From contig CAYMLG010000009.1 in NCBI GenBank assembly GCA_964391195.1, forward strand, positions 51,080-115,079: a DNA stretch of 64,000 bases. The letters are read 5' to 3'. The notes beneath the pieces are model-generated. The model was not told where the DNA came from, searched no databases, and saw only the letters and a list, made by a program, of their open reading frames with translations. Below are positions 26,651 to 35,090 of this stretch, one piece after another (within the stretch, counting starts at the first letter, position 1; each line of letters starts with the position of its first letter). A program made the position numbers and the translations under genes. The stretch is from JAAYXE01 sp964391195. GTDB lineage: Bacteria > Chloroflexota > Anaerolineae > Anaerolineales > UBA4823.

Positions 26651-27611
26651 GAGAGGGCGCCATCCGAAGGTATTCAGTCGTCCGCTGTTTCCGGGTGAAC
26701 TCTTTGTACGCCCGCAGCACCTGTTCCTCGGTCAGCCCCATCCCCTCGGCCACCTCGGAAACCGGGATGTTCTTCTCTTGGGCATACCACAGGGTGTCCA
26801 TGATATTGAACGGCAGGCGGAAGAAGAATTCTTCCTGGGTGATGGGCGCGCTGTAGGTGTCGGTTGTCGGCGGGCGCTGGCGGATCTCTTCCGGGATCTC
26901 CAGGTACTCCGCAAGCTGGTACACCTGGGTTTTATACAGGTGGGCGATGGGCCTGACATCCACGCCGCTGTCGCCGTACTTGACGAAGAAGCCCTGATCG
27001 TGTTCGTTCTTATTCGCCGTGCCAATAACGGCGTAGTTCCGCAGCTCGGCATGGTAGTAAAGCATTGCCATGCGGGTGCGCTGTTTGAAATTGGACGCTG
27101 CCACGATTTGCTGGTAATCCTTCACGGGCAGCCGCTTGGTTTTTTCTTCCCCGTCGGGAGTGATAATCGTGGCCGAGAAGACGTTGAGTTGGTCGCTGTC
27201 CAGCAGATTCTGGGGGACGTGGATCTTCAACTTGTACCCTTGTTCGCGGTCATACTCCGGGAAGATGCGCCGCACCGCTTCATCTCTCCGCTCGTAGCAG
27301 CCGAACCCCTCCAGCGCCGGAGTAATGTTCTCCAGGACCGGTTCCGCCCCAAACTTACAGATCAGCAGGCAGGCGAGCAATTCGCTCTCCAGTTCGGAAT
27401 CGCGGTCAGGCAGCATCACGGGCACGACCCGTTCCTTGCCAAAGGCGCGCAGGCTGAGGGCGAACACCACCGACGAATCGATGCCGCCGCTCACGCCAAC
27501 GACACCGCCACCCCGGCGCATATCCTGGTGGACGATCTGGCGCAGTCTTTGGACAATCCGCTCGGTCTCCGCTGCCGGATCGAGATCAAGGATGTGCTGG
27601 TTTATTGACAT
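26643..27611 (-). CDS. nadE: NAD+ synthase-type ATP-pyrophosphatase
   Basis: 322 residues. The PP-loop is VVGVSGGIDSSVVFALSLRA, and VIGTANKNEHDQGFFVKYGD is the second NadE signature with the substrate loop. There is no N-terminal glutamine-hydrolysing domain, so it would use free ammonia. NadE amidates deamido-NAD. It is unusual inside a sugar gene cluster next to an asparagine-synthase-like gene and may be a paralogue that makes an amide on a sugar acid or precursor, but no residue I can see proves that. GGAGGAAG precedes the start. Confidence 0.75.
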   Translation of the reverse strand: MSINQHILDLDPAAETERIVQRLRQIVHQDMRRGGGVVGVSGGIDSSVVFALSLRAFGKERVVPVMLPDRDSELESELLACLLICKFGAEPVLENITPALEGFGCYERRDEAVRRIFPEYDREQGYKLKIHVPQNLLDSDQLNVFSATIITPDGEEKTKRLPVKDYQQIVAASNFKQRTRMAMLYYHAELRNYAVIGTANKNEHDQGFFVKYGDSGVDVRPIAHLYKTQVYQLAEYLEIPEEIRQRPPTTDTYSAPITQEEFFFRLPFNIMDTLWYAQEKNIPVSEVAEGMGLTEEQVLRAYKEFTRKQRTTEYLRMAPSHV

Positions 27612-27622
27612 CTACTTCCTCC

Positions 27623-29608
27623 CTATGGACGATGAATGGATATTTTGGTGCAAGATTTACGGATCTCGGCGTCCGCCACCGGCGGGGGTGGGCAATAATC
27701 ATGGACAAATAACTGCTGGACCAACAGGGTCGAAAGAATCCCAGAGAGCGCCATATCGTCCGTCTCACCCAACCTTTTGCCTTCCCTGGCTTTTGTTACC
27801 AGCCGGGACACGGCTTCGAGGTTGAACAGCCCGGATCGGTGCAGGGCTTCCGGTGAAAGCAGCTCGCCCACATAACTCTCCTGGCTCGCGTTGAAAAAGC
27901 TGCGATGAATTGGGGCCCGGTAGGGCCGTTTGGTGCGCTGCCAGGTCTCCTCAGGGAGCCATTTGCGCCCCAGTTTCTTCAGAAGGTATTTCTCGGTCAG
28001 TCCGGATAGTTTCAGCTCAGGCGGGAGCTGGGTGCTGAACTCCATCAGGCGGTAATCGAGGAAAGGATAGCGGCCTTCGACCGAATGAGCCATCGCCATC
28101 CGGTCGCCTTGTGATGAGAGCAGATACTGAGATAAGAAGGTTTTGATCTCCAGGTACTGCGCTCGCTCCAGCGGGTGCCACTTGGCAAAATTGCGCGGAT
28201 ATCGGTGGACCGCCTTGCGCAAAGGAGCCAGGGCTGCGATCTGCGCTTTCAGATCGTCGCTGAAGAACCGCTTGATCCGGCTGGTGTTGCGCCAGCGGAT
28301 GGCATGCGAATAATCGGGATCGTCAACCTGCGAGAGGCCGAGCCCGAAGAAGGAACCCAGGTATGCGCTTTGCTGAGGGAGGGCGGTGATGTCGGGATAA
28401 ATCCGTTTGAACAGCAAGGGGCGCAGGGTCGAATCTGGCTGCCGGGCCCAGAAGCGGCGTATCGCCAGTTCTTTGAAGATGTCGTACCCGGCCAGGAATT
28501 CATCCGCCCCCTCGCCGGTGAGGACCACTTTGTAGCCCTGATCGTGAACCAGCCCGGAGAGCAGGTACATAGGGGCGGGGGCGGTGCGCAGGATAGGGGT
28601 TTCTGCATGCCAGACCACCTGGGGGAAAGCCCGGCCGATGTCCGCGTACTGGGCGTAAATAAGGTGGTGGTCAGTTCCCAGGAAGCTGGCCATACGCTGT
28701 TGGTGGACGCTCTCGTCGAAGTCCGGGTCTTCGAAGACGATGGAGAAGGTATCCAGCCGGTTGTTGGCAAATTTGCGCACCAGGGCGGCGACGAGCGAAG
28801 AATCCAGGCCCCCCGACAGATAAGCGCCGACCGGGACGTCGGCGCGCAGGCGCAGCAAGATCGAGTCGAGCAAGAGAAATTCTAGGGCTTCCAGGTAATC
28901 TTCTTCGCGGTGGCCTTGCGGCTTGCGTTTGGTGAAGTCCAGCTTCCAGAACCGGGAAGTGGTCACCTTCCCATTTTTCGCTAACAGGCTGTAGCCGGGT
29001 GGGATCTCATAGATGCCGGTGAACACCGTGCCCGGGGTGGGGCAGCTCCAATAGGTGAAGATCTGGTCCAGGGCCGCCGGGTTGATCTCGGCCCGCACAC
29101 CGGGGTAGGCCAGGATGGCTTTAATCTCCGATCCGAATACCAGCGTGCCATTTTGAATGGTGTAGAACAGCGGGCGGATGCCCACCCGATCGCGGGCGAT
29201 GAACAGAGATTGAGCCCGGATATCCCAGATGGCCAGGGCGAACTGCCCGTTCATCTTCTCCAGGCATTTTGGACCCATCTCTTCGTATAGGTGAAGGATC
29301 ACCTCCGTGTCTGTATGGGTGGAGAACCGGTGGCCGCGCTTCTCCAACCAATCCCGATGCTCCAGGTAATCAAAAATCTCGCCGTTGAAAACGATCCACA
29401 GGGTTCCATCTTCGTTTGAGATCGGCTGGTATCCTTCGTTCAGGTCAATGATGCTCAGCCGGGCGCTGCCCAGGCCCACGTTCTCGTCCTGGTATATCCC
29501 GAAGCCATCCGGGCCGCGATGGCGGATCGCAGCCAACATGCGGCGCAGATCCAGCTCATCGACTCTCGCATCGCCATTAATGGGCAGCGCGCCAACAATA
29601 CCGCACAT
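27623..29608 (-). CDS. asnB: Asparagine synthase (glutamine-hydrolysing)-like amidotransferase
   Basis: 661 residues. MCGIVGALPINGD gives the Cys2 nucleophile of the class II glutamine amidotransferase domain (residues 1-200). The C-terminal half carries YLSGGLDSSLVAALVRKF, the ATP-pyrophosphatase loop. The length matches AsnB-type proteins found in exopolysaccharide clusters, where they amidate uronic acids or unknown acids. True asparagine synthesis is possible. It lies 11 bases upstream of the nadE-like gene and 19 bases after the GT2 gene. Confidence 0.82.
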   Translation of the reverse strand: MCGIVGALPINGDARVDELDLRRMLAAIRHRGPDGFGIYQDENVGLGSARLSIIDLNEGYQPISNEDGTLWIVFNGEIFDYLEHRDWLEKRGHRFSTHTDTEVILHLYEEMGPKCLEKMNGQFALAIWDIRAQSLFIARDRVGIRPLFYTIQNGTLVFGSEIKAILAYPGVRAEINPAALDQIFTYWSCPTPGTVFTGIYEIPPGYSLLAKNGKVTTSRFWKLDFTKRKPQGHREEDYLEALEFLLLDSILLRLRADVPVGAYLSGGLDSSLVAALVRKFANNRLDTFSIVFEDPDFDESVHQQRMASFLGTDHHLIYAQYADIGRAFPQVVWHAETPILRTAPAPMYLLSGLVHDQGYKVVLTGEGADEFLAGYDIFKELAIRRFWARQPDSTLRPLLFKRIYPDITALPQQSAYLGSFFGLGLSQVDDPDYSHAIRWRNTSRIKRFFSDDLKAQIAALAPLRKAVHRYPRNFAKWHPLERAQYLEIKTFLSQYLLSSQGDRMAMAHSVEGRYPFLDYRLMEFSTQLPPELKLSGLTEKYLLKKLGRKWLPEETWQRTKRPYRAPIHRSFFNASQESYVGELLSPEALHRSGLFNLEAVSRLVTKAREGKRLGETDDMALSGILSTLLVQQLFVHDYCPPPPVADAEIRKSCTKISIHRP

Positions 29609-29627
29609 AATTTACTCCCCCCGCCAG

Positions 29628-30607
29628 TCAGGGCCGGCGCTCGACGTTTCCAAAATCGCGTGAAATCAACTGTTCGCGCTGGCTCAGTTCTTCGAGGATG
29701 CGCATCAACACCCAGTACATGCTGAGCTGAGCGCCAAGCAGGATCATCCCGGCGCTGCCAGACAGGTAGAGCCAGAGACGCTCGATGCCCCATCCCTGCG
29801 ACCCCAGCCATAGGCTGACAGCCGCCAGGGCCAGCCCGACCCCCACGCCAAGCACCCCCATCCACCCGAAGTGGTGTTCCAGAGGGGGATTGAAGAGCGG
29901 CCGTCCGAACAGGCCCTGGCGGATCGGTCGCTTGTAGAACAGCATGATCAGGTAGTTGAAGGTCGCGCCCAGAGCGAAAATGCTCATCCCGGTTACGGCG
30001 GCGACGATGGCAGCGAACAGGGCGGCCACTCCCCAGGGGCTGAGCTGAGTGATTCCGCTCAGGCGGGAGATCACCAGCCACAGTCCGACCAGCCCGGCGA
30101 ACAGCACACCCCCCAGCCCTAGCAGGCCGAGTATCCGCACCGGGTTGTACGACATCACCGTCCAGACAATGGAATGCAGGAAAACGTAGCCATCGCGGAC
30201 GACGCTCAGTTTCGACCGTCCCACCCGTTCGCTGTAGGGGATAGGCACCTCGGCGACCTTCAAGCTCTCGTGAATCGCCCTGGCGCTCATCACCGGGGTC
30301 AGGTTGAGCCCATCGGGCAGGGGGTAGAGGTGGGAGAGGACTTCCCGCTTGAACACCCGCATCCCACTGGCGCTGTCGGTGATGCGATAGCGGCCGAGCA
30401 GACTGACCAGATTGGCGAAGAACAGGTTCCCTATCCTGCGGGTGAGTGGCATCTTGCTGTCTGCCCCGGCCATGCGCGATCCGACCACCATATCGTGCCC
30501 GCTCAAAGCGCTGCGGCATAGCTCGGGAAAACATTCCGGGGGATATGTACCATCGGCGTCGAGAAAGCCAACCAGCTCACCCGTTGCCATCCCGAAACCG
30601 GTCTTCA
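29628..30607 (-). CDS. GT2 family glycosyltransferase with C-terminal membrane helices, 5' end lost in a gap
   Basis: About 326 residues are visible; the N-terminal strand and nucleotide-binding part fall in the N run. The visible part opens TGFGMATGELVGFLDADGTY, with the D-x-D metal site of dolichyl-phosphate mannosyl/glucosyltransferase-like enzymes. Later RITDSASGMRVFKRE and PYSERVGRSKLSV are typical of that family. The last 200 residues hold four membrane helices. It should make a polyprenyl-phosphate sugar or flip one, possibly supplying the GT39-like enzyme downstream. About 80-90 residues are missing, so the true gap must be longer than the 100 bases drawn. Confidence 0.8.
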
Positions 30608-30707
30608 NNNNNNNNNNNNNNNNNNNNNNNNNNNNNNNNNNNNNNNNNNNNNNNNNNNNNNNNNNNNNNNNNNNNNNNNNNNNNNNNNNNNNNNNNNNNN
30701 NNNNNNN
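30608..30707. other. Scaffold gap (100 N)
   Basis: Exactly 100 N, a placeholder of unknown true length. It removes the start of the GT2 gene and the context of the right-hand flank. The right edge, read on the minus strand, holds two near copies of a GGA(A)GGGCGGAG unit 19 bases apart, so a tandem or dispersed repeat may have broken the assembly. Confidence 0.95.
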
Positions 30708-30726
30708 TACTCCGCCCTCCTGGCAT

Positions 30727-30744
30727 GCTCCGCCCTTCCGACAT
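30727..30744 (-). repeat. Dispersed repeat copy at the gap edge
   Basis: Reading the minus strand, ATGTCGGAAGGGCGGAGC is identical over 18 bases to 63565-63582 on the plus strand. A second, shorter copy of its core (GGAGGGCGGAG) follows 19 bases on, at the gap border. Neither is inside a recognised gene. Confidence 0.5.
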
Positions 30745-30898
30745 TGAAAGCCGGAAACCGTTGCCATCTAGAATGTGAACTTCCGCTCCTACTTTAGCAA
30801 ACAATATCGGATAATATTTGTAAAGCTTTTCAAGAAAATCTTGAGAAAAATTAAGAATTCCCCCGGTTGGTTCTAAATCCCCGTTCAACGTTAAACCC

Positions 30899-30928
30899 AC
30901 ATCCCCCTTCCTTTTGGAAGGGGGATGT
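30899..30928 (-). terminator. Hairpin after the OmpR-type regulator gene
   Basis: Perfect 13-bp arms (ACATCCCCCTTCC and its complement) around a TTTT loop, 30 bases past the stop codon of the minus-strand regulator. The T-tract after it is poor (GGGTTTAACG), so termination would be weak or factor-assisted. Confidence 0.5.
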
Positions 30929-30957
30929 CCACGCCCTGGAACCGCGCAGAGAAGAGG

Positions 30958-31644
30958 CTATTCGTGCGACTCGAACCAATAGCCTACTCCCCACTTGGTG
31001 CGGATGTAACGCGGTTCACGGGGAACTTCTTCCAGTTTGTCCCGCAAGTAGTGGATGTAAATCGAAACACAGGCCTCAGCGTCTTTGTAGTACGGACCCC
31101 ACACCTGCCGCAGCAGCTCATTGTGGCTGAGCACCTTCTGCGGGTTTTCCACCAGCACTCGCAGCAGTTTGAACTCGGTTGGGGTCAGGTGAACTCTCTT
31201 CCCATTCAGATATACCTGCTGTTTGGTCAGATTGATCCGCAGCTTGCCGTCATCATAGAAATCACCGGCTGCTCGGTGAGAGTTTCCCCTTCGGAGCCGT
31301 GCTCTGATACGCCCCTGGAGCTCGTGGATGCTGAACGGCTTCCGCATAAAGTCATCACCCCCCACCTGAAATGCGCGGACGACATCGTTCTCCTCTGTTT
31401 TCGCGCTGAGGAAGATTACCGGCGCGTCGCACAGCTCGCGGATGCGCTGGCATGTCTCAAATCCGTCCATATCTGGCATCATTACATCCAGGATGATCAG
31501 ATCCGGCTGGTATTGGTACAGTTTGCGAAGTCCCTCCCCGCCGCTGTGTGCGCAGTAAATCTCGAAACCCAGGGAAGTCAGTTTTGTCGTGAGCAGTTCG
31601 CCCAAGATTTCATCATCATCAATGATTAACAGCTTATCACCCAT
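30958..31644 (-). CDS. OmpR/PhoB family response regulator
   Basis: 228 residues. A receiver domain (LLIIDDDEILGE, phospho-accepting Asp in LIILDVMMPDMDGF, Lys in MRKPFS) is followed by a winged-helix DNA-binding domain (HLTPTEFKLLRVLVENPQ, YIRTKWGVGYWFES). All key residues are present. No histidine kinase gene is directly adjacent, so its partner is unknown; the next kinase belongs to a NarL-type pair. The ribosome site AAGGAGGGG is ten bases upstream. A 12-bp palindrome at 31843-31854 lies about 200 bases upstream and could be an operator. Confidence 0.9.
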   Translation of the reverse strand: MGDKLLIIDDDEILGELLTTKLTSLGFEIYCAHSGGEGLRKLYQYQPDLIILDVMMPDMDGFETCQRIRELCDAPVIFLSAKTEENDVVRAFQVGGDDFMRKPFSIHELQGRIRARLRRGNSHRAAGDFYDDGKLRINLTKQQVYLNGKRVHLTPTEFKLLRVLVENPQKVLSHNELLRQVWGPYYKDAEACVSIYIHYLRDKLEEVPREPRYIRTKWGVGYWFESHE

Positions 31645-31881
31645 CTACTTGTCCCCTCCTTCGCGTGAAATAATGACGCAGCAATGCTCGGAGCTTCATG
31701 TCTGCTTCTCTAACGGATATATTCCTGACCAACATTGATAAAATAGGGTGGCCCTCCGTTTTGACCTCTCCCCTCGGTGCCGGTTGAAATTCTTGCATAT
31801 TTACGAGAATTTTACAATCCGGTTAACACCGTGTTTTCTGTACGTATTAATACGAATAAAAATGTGCGTATTTCTCGACTA
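31645..31881. promoter_or_regulatory. Upstream region of the OmpR-type regulator with a 12-bp palindrome
   Basis: 237 bases, AT-rich, without a gene. The perfect palindrome CGTATTAATACG sits at 31843-31854. On the minus strand TTGTAA and a TAAATAT-like box around 31795-31820 could form the regulator's promoter. No hairpin with a T-tract closes the NarL-pair operon here, so read-through into this region is possible. Confidence 0.4.
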
Positions 31882-32535
31882 CTATCCCTCCGTCGGTTCA
31901 ATTCCCCTTTCGTATACATAGCGCAGCAGCTCTGCCTGGCTGTGGAGATCGAGCTTAGCCATGATGTGATAGCGGTGCTGTTCTACTGTGCGCCGGCTGA
32001 TCGACAGCATTGTGGCAATCTCCCGGTTCTTGAGCCCTTTGGCGATCAGCCTCAGTATCTCCCATTCACGGGGGGTCAGCGTAGCTTCTCGCTGGCCCGG
32101 CAGAGGACCGGCGGCATCCACCATCGAATCGATCAAAGTTTCTTGAATTTCGCGGCTCAAGTAGCGTTTCCCCTGGGCCACGACGCGGATGGCGTGGAAG
32201 ATTTCCGTCGGGTCGGAGTCTTTTAGCACATACCCGCTGGCGCCCATGCGCAAAGCCTGCAACACAAACGAGTCAGTTTTGTGCATCGATAAAAACACGA
32301 TCCGTGTGTTTGGAGATAACTCCTTCACGTGCCGGGCCGTCTCCAACCCGCCCATCCCCGGCATCATCAGATCAAGCACAAGCACATCCGGTTGGAGTTG
32401 GGAGACCAGCTTCAACGCCTCTGATCCTCGCCTGGAATTTCCAGCAATGGTAAACTCCGGTTCCCCTTCTACCAACCGGCACAGCCCCTCGAGGACGATT
32501 GGGTGGTCATCAACGATCATGATCCGTATAGTCAT
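31882..32535 (-). CDS. NarL/FixJ family response regulator
   Basis: 217 residues from the ATG at 32535, which follows the kinase stop by 10 bases with GGGGGCGCGG as ribosome site. Receiver domain: IMIVDDHPIVLEGL, VLVLDLMMPGMGGL (phospho-accepting Asp), SGYVLKDSDP (Lys). The C-terminal LuxR-type helix-turn-helix is LTPREWEILRLIAKGLKNRE then ISRRTVEQHRYHIMAKLDL. It is the cognate output of the kinase encoded just upstream. Its targets cannot be read from sequence. Confidence 0.92.
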   Translation of the reverse strand: MTIRIMIVDDHPIVLEGLCRLVEGEPEFTIAGNSRRGSEALKLVSQLQPDVLVLDLMMPGMGGLETARHVKELSPNTRIVFLSMHKTDSFVLQALRMGASGYVLKDSDPTEIFHAIRVVAQGKRYLSREIQETLIDSMVDAAGPLPGQREATLTPREWEILRLIAKGLKNREIATMLSISRRTVEQHRYHIMAKLDLHSQAELLRYVYERGIEPTEG

Positions 32536-32545
32536 CCGCGCCCCC

Positions 32546-34657
32546 TTAGTACCCAATCGGGATTTGCACTTCGATAATGGTCCCTTTGCCTGGTTCGGTG
32601 ACCAGTTCGAACTGGCCGTTCACTTGCCTGGCCCGTTCCATGATCCCCATCAGGCCAAAGGAGGATTCGCCATCTGCCAACTGGTCCTTATCGAACCCCC
32701 GACCCTGATCCATTATCTTGAGCCTGAGCGTATATTCTTCGACCCTGGCAGAGACCAGAGCGCAGTCCACGTCTGCGTAACGGGCGATATTGGTCAAAGA
32801 TTCCTGTACGATGCGGAAAGCTGCCAGTTCCACTTCCGGCGAGAACCGCTGATCTAGCCCTGAATGTTCCAGCGCCACCTGGATCCCGGTCTGTTGCTTC
32901 AATTGCGCGATTTGCCACTCCAGGGCAGCCAGCAACCCCAGTTCATCCAGCATCACCGGCCTGAGATTGAGAGACAGTTCGCGCACCTGTTGGATCAGCT
33001 TGCGCGCCTGGTTCTGGGTTTCGCTCAATTTCTCAACGATCATCTCCGGCGGCAAGCGTTTCGCCATCTCCAATGAGTAGATAATTCCGGTGAGCGCCTG
33101 CCCGATCTCGTCGTGCAGTTCCAGCGCCAGATTGCGACGCTCTTCCTCCTGGATGGTGATCAGTTTGCTGGAGAGCACCCGGAGCCGCTCCTGGTTGGCG
33201 GTCGCCAGATTGAAGAGTTCAGCCGAGGCGATTGCCACCGCAGCCTGGTTGGCGAAAGCCAGCGCATGCCGGGCCGATTCTTCGGTGTAGATATCAGGAC
33301 GATAGCTGGCGACGGTCAGAATACCGATCGTCTTCTCAAAAGCGACGAGGGGCACCCCCATCCAACCGCGGGTTCCTTCCGCCTCCATGGAGGGGATCTC
33401 CCAGGGCCCGGTTCCGGCTCTGGCATCGTGGAGGACCAGCGGCTGCCCGCTGCGCCGGATTTCCATCAGGGCCGGCTGGTCTTTCGCCACCTGGACCCCA
33501 ATCCGTTCGCTTTGAGAGCCGATCCCTCTCCAGGCGGCCACCTGGTAACTGTGTTCCTTCTCGAGCAAAATCGAGGCCGACTCGAACGGGATCACCAGGA
33601 AGAGGCAGCCGAGAATGTCTTTCAGAATCTCCTCGAGATTGAGGGGTGAATCTTGATGGGATATCGCCCGCTGTATCGCTGCAGCCTCAAGACGTCGCTT
33701 CTGTTCCTGGTTGAATAACTGCGCTTTGAACACTGCCAGTGATATCTGCGCCGCGATCTGCTCCCACTTCGCCTGTTCCTGCGAGGTGAGCGAGTGAGGA
33801 AGATCGAGCCCAAAGATGATGGCGCCAATCTTGTGATCTCCCACGGACAGAGGCAGCCCAAACAATAAATCTGCTCGCAGGTAAGCGTACAACTGGGAGT
33901 AAAGCTGCGCCTGCCGAGGCGCATCTTCAATGTAGATCGCCCGATTGGCCTTGAGGATCGCGCCGGTGAACGAGTCTTCGCCGGGTTCGAAGTGGAGCGG
34001 GGAAAGGCTCAAACCGGGCCTGGTTGAAGAGATCAAATGACTGGGGATCTGTCTGTCCGCGTCCCAAAGGGTAATGGCGCACACCTCGGCATCGAGGATC
34101 TCACGCAGGTGGTTCGCCAGGGTGGATAGCATCTGCCCCAGATCATCGGCGGTCATGGCTACCTGGACAATTTCGTTGACCAAGTCAAATCGCTGTTCCT
34201 GGTTGTGAGCGTGGGACAGCATATGGGTAAGGGAGCGGGCGAAAGCTACCCTGGATTGAATGTCCTGCCCTTCGAGCATTTCCACCAGCCTGGTCAATAT
34301 GGTTATCGCCAGCAAGAGGCGGGCTACCCGTCCATCCGCCTCCCTTTCCAGGATCACCGGACGGCACTCCAGCCACTCCCATTGCTTGTTTTTCCCTTTG
34401 AACTGCAAGACAGCGGGAGCGATTTCATCCCCCGCCTGCATTGCATCCCACTTCTTTTGCAGGTCTTCTCGTTCGTCCGGGTGAATCACCTGCTGCAGCC
34501 AATCCGTAGATTGCATGTCAGCCGGTCGATACCCGAACAGGTCAAGACGATTCAAAATACTGACAGCTTGCGTGCGAAGATCAATCATTACCACGATGTC
34601 AGGCAAAGTTTGCCCTGCAGCATTATAGATTTCCCCTTGGAGAAGAGCACTTGCCAT
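32546..34657 (-). CDS. NarL-type sensor histidine kinase (PAS, GAF, GAF)
   Basis: 703 residues. I choose the ATG at 34657 (MASALLQGEIYN) because GAGGGG lies seven bases upstream; a start five codons earlier has none. A PAS-like domain (about 15-125) is followed by two GAF domains (about 155-315 and 325-485), then the HisKA_3 dimerisation domain with the phospho-accepting His in LALELHDEIGQALTGI. The ATPase domain lacks a long N-box but has MDQGRGFD and SFGLMGIMERAR. No membrane helices, so it senses a cytoplasmic ligand or light/redox cue through GAF. It is coupled to the NarL-type regulator gene. Confidence 0.9.
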   Translation of the reverse strand: MASALLQGEIYNAAGQTLPDIVVMIDLRTQAVSILNRLDLFGYRPADMQSTDWLQQVIHPDEREDLQKKWDAMQAGDEIAPAVLQFKGKNKQWEWLECRPVILEREADGRVARLLLAITILTRLVEMLEGQDIQSRVAFARSLTHMLSHAHNQEQRFDLVNEIVQVAMTADDLGQMLSTLANHLREILDAEVCAITLWDADRQIPSHLISSTRPGLSLSPLHFEPGEDSFTGAILKANRAIYIEDAPRQAQLYSQLYAYLRADLLFGLPLSVGDHKIGAIIFGLDLPHSLTSQEQAKWEQIAAQISLAVFKAQLFNQEQKRRLEAAAIQRAISHQDSPLNLEEILKDILGCLFLVIPFESASILLEKEHSYQVAAWRGIGSQSERIGVQVAKDQPALMEIRRSGQPLVLHDARAGTGPWEIPSMEAEGTRGWMGVPLVAFEKTIGILTVASYRPDIYTEESARHALAFANQAAVAIASAELFNLATANQERLRVLSSKLITIQEEERRNLALELHDEIGQALTGIIYSLEMAKRLPPEMIVEKLSETQNQARKLIQQVRELSLNLRPVMLDELGLLAALEWQIAQLKQQTGIQVALEHSGLDQRFSPEVELAAFRIVQESLTNIARYADVDCALVSARVEEYTLRLKIMDQGRGFDKDQLADGESSFGLMGIMERARQVNGQFELVTEPGKGTIIEVQIPIGY

Positions 34658-34844
34658 AAATAATCCCCTCATCCGGTGGCCGGCTGAGTGAAAATCCCTT
34701 CAGGACAGGCTATGATCGATTGTAAGAGGTGGATCAAAGGACTGCTCTCCCCCGGCGATGCAGTGAACTCCTCGATAGGCCGAACATAGAGAGTATCACT
34801 TAGGAAAACGAAGAAGAAGTGTTTCTGTTACAATACTTATAGTA

Positions 34845-34873
34845 ATCTTACATTTTTTTAATCTTTTTAACAA
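34845..34873 (-). promoter_or_regulatory. Possible sigma-70 promoter of the NarL-type pair
   Basis: On the minus strand TTGTTA (34868-34873) is followed after 17 bases by TAAGAT (34845-34850), in a very AT-rich patch. A second -10-like box, TATAAG, lies a few bases on. The leader to the start codon would be about 180 bases. Confidence 0.45.
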
Positions 34874-35040
34874 CTGAGCTAAGAGTGGTCCGCGCCTGCC
34901 CGATACCCTGGCCAATTTCAATGGCAGGCGTCTGGACGGGCTGCTGCGCCTGGCAAGTTAAGACGAGTAGAACGTCGAAAATACTCCCTGTTCTTTGAGT
35001 AGTCCTGGCAAAGCACACTGGATTTGAGACAGCCTCTGAA

Positions 35041-35072
35041 AAAGCAAAACCCCGAGCCATGCGGCTCGGGGC
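35041..35072 (-). terminator. Rho-independent terminator of the aminotransferase operon
   Basis: Minus-strand hairpin with perfect 9-bp arms (CCCCGAGCC and complement) and a 4-base loop at 35051-35072, followed by TTTTGCTTTT. It lies 19 bases after the aminotransferase stop codon. Confidence 0.85.
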
Positions 35073-35090
35073 AAAGAACTGGCAAAGTTA

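Larger units (their letters stand above)
30708..30957. other. AT-richer stretch beside the gap, no recognised gene
   Basis: This 250-base strip is clearly richer in A and T than its neighbours. On the minus strand it has one open frame that would start with GTG at 30900 and run into the gap (GLTLNGDLEPTGGILNF and so on). No ribosome site or similarity supports it, and it would overlap a terminator-like hairpin. Confidence 0.4.
34658..35090. other. Intergenic region between the two-component operon and the aminotransferase gene
   Basis: 433 bases. It contains the promoter of the kinase operon (34845-34873) and the terminator of the aminotransferase operon (35041-35072). I see no other gene; a 70-codon minus frame at 34848-35060 runs through the terminator and is discounted. 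Confidence 0.6.

Noticed and set aside
30577..30900. Small minus-strand frame running into the first gap
   Set aside because: It starts at GTG beside a hairpin, crosses N of unknown length and has no recognisable product.
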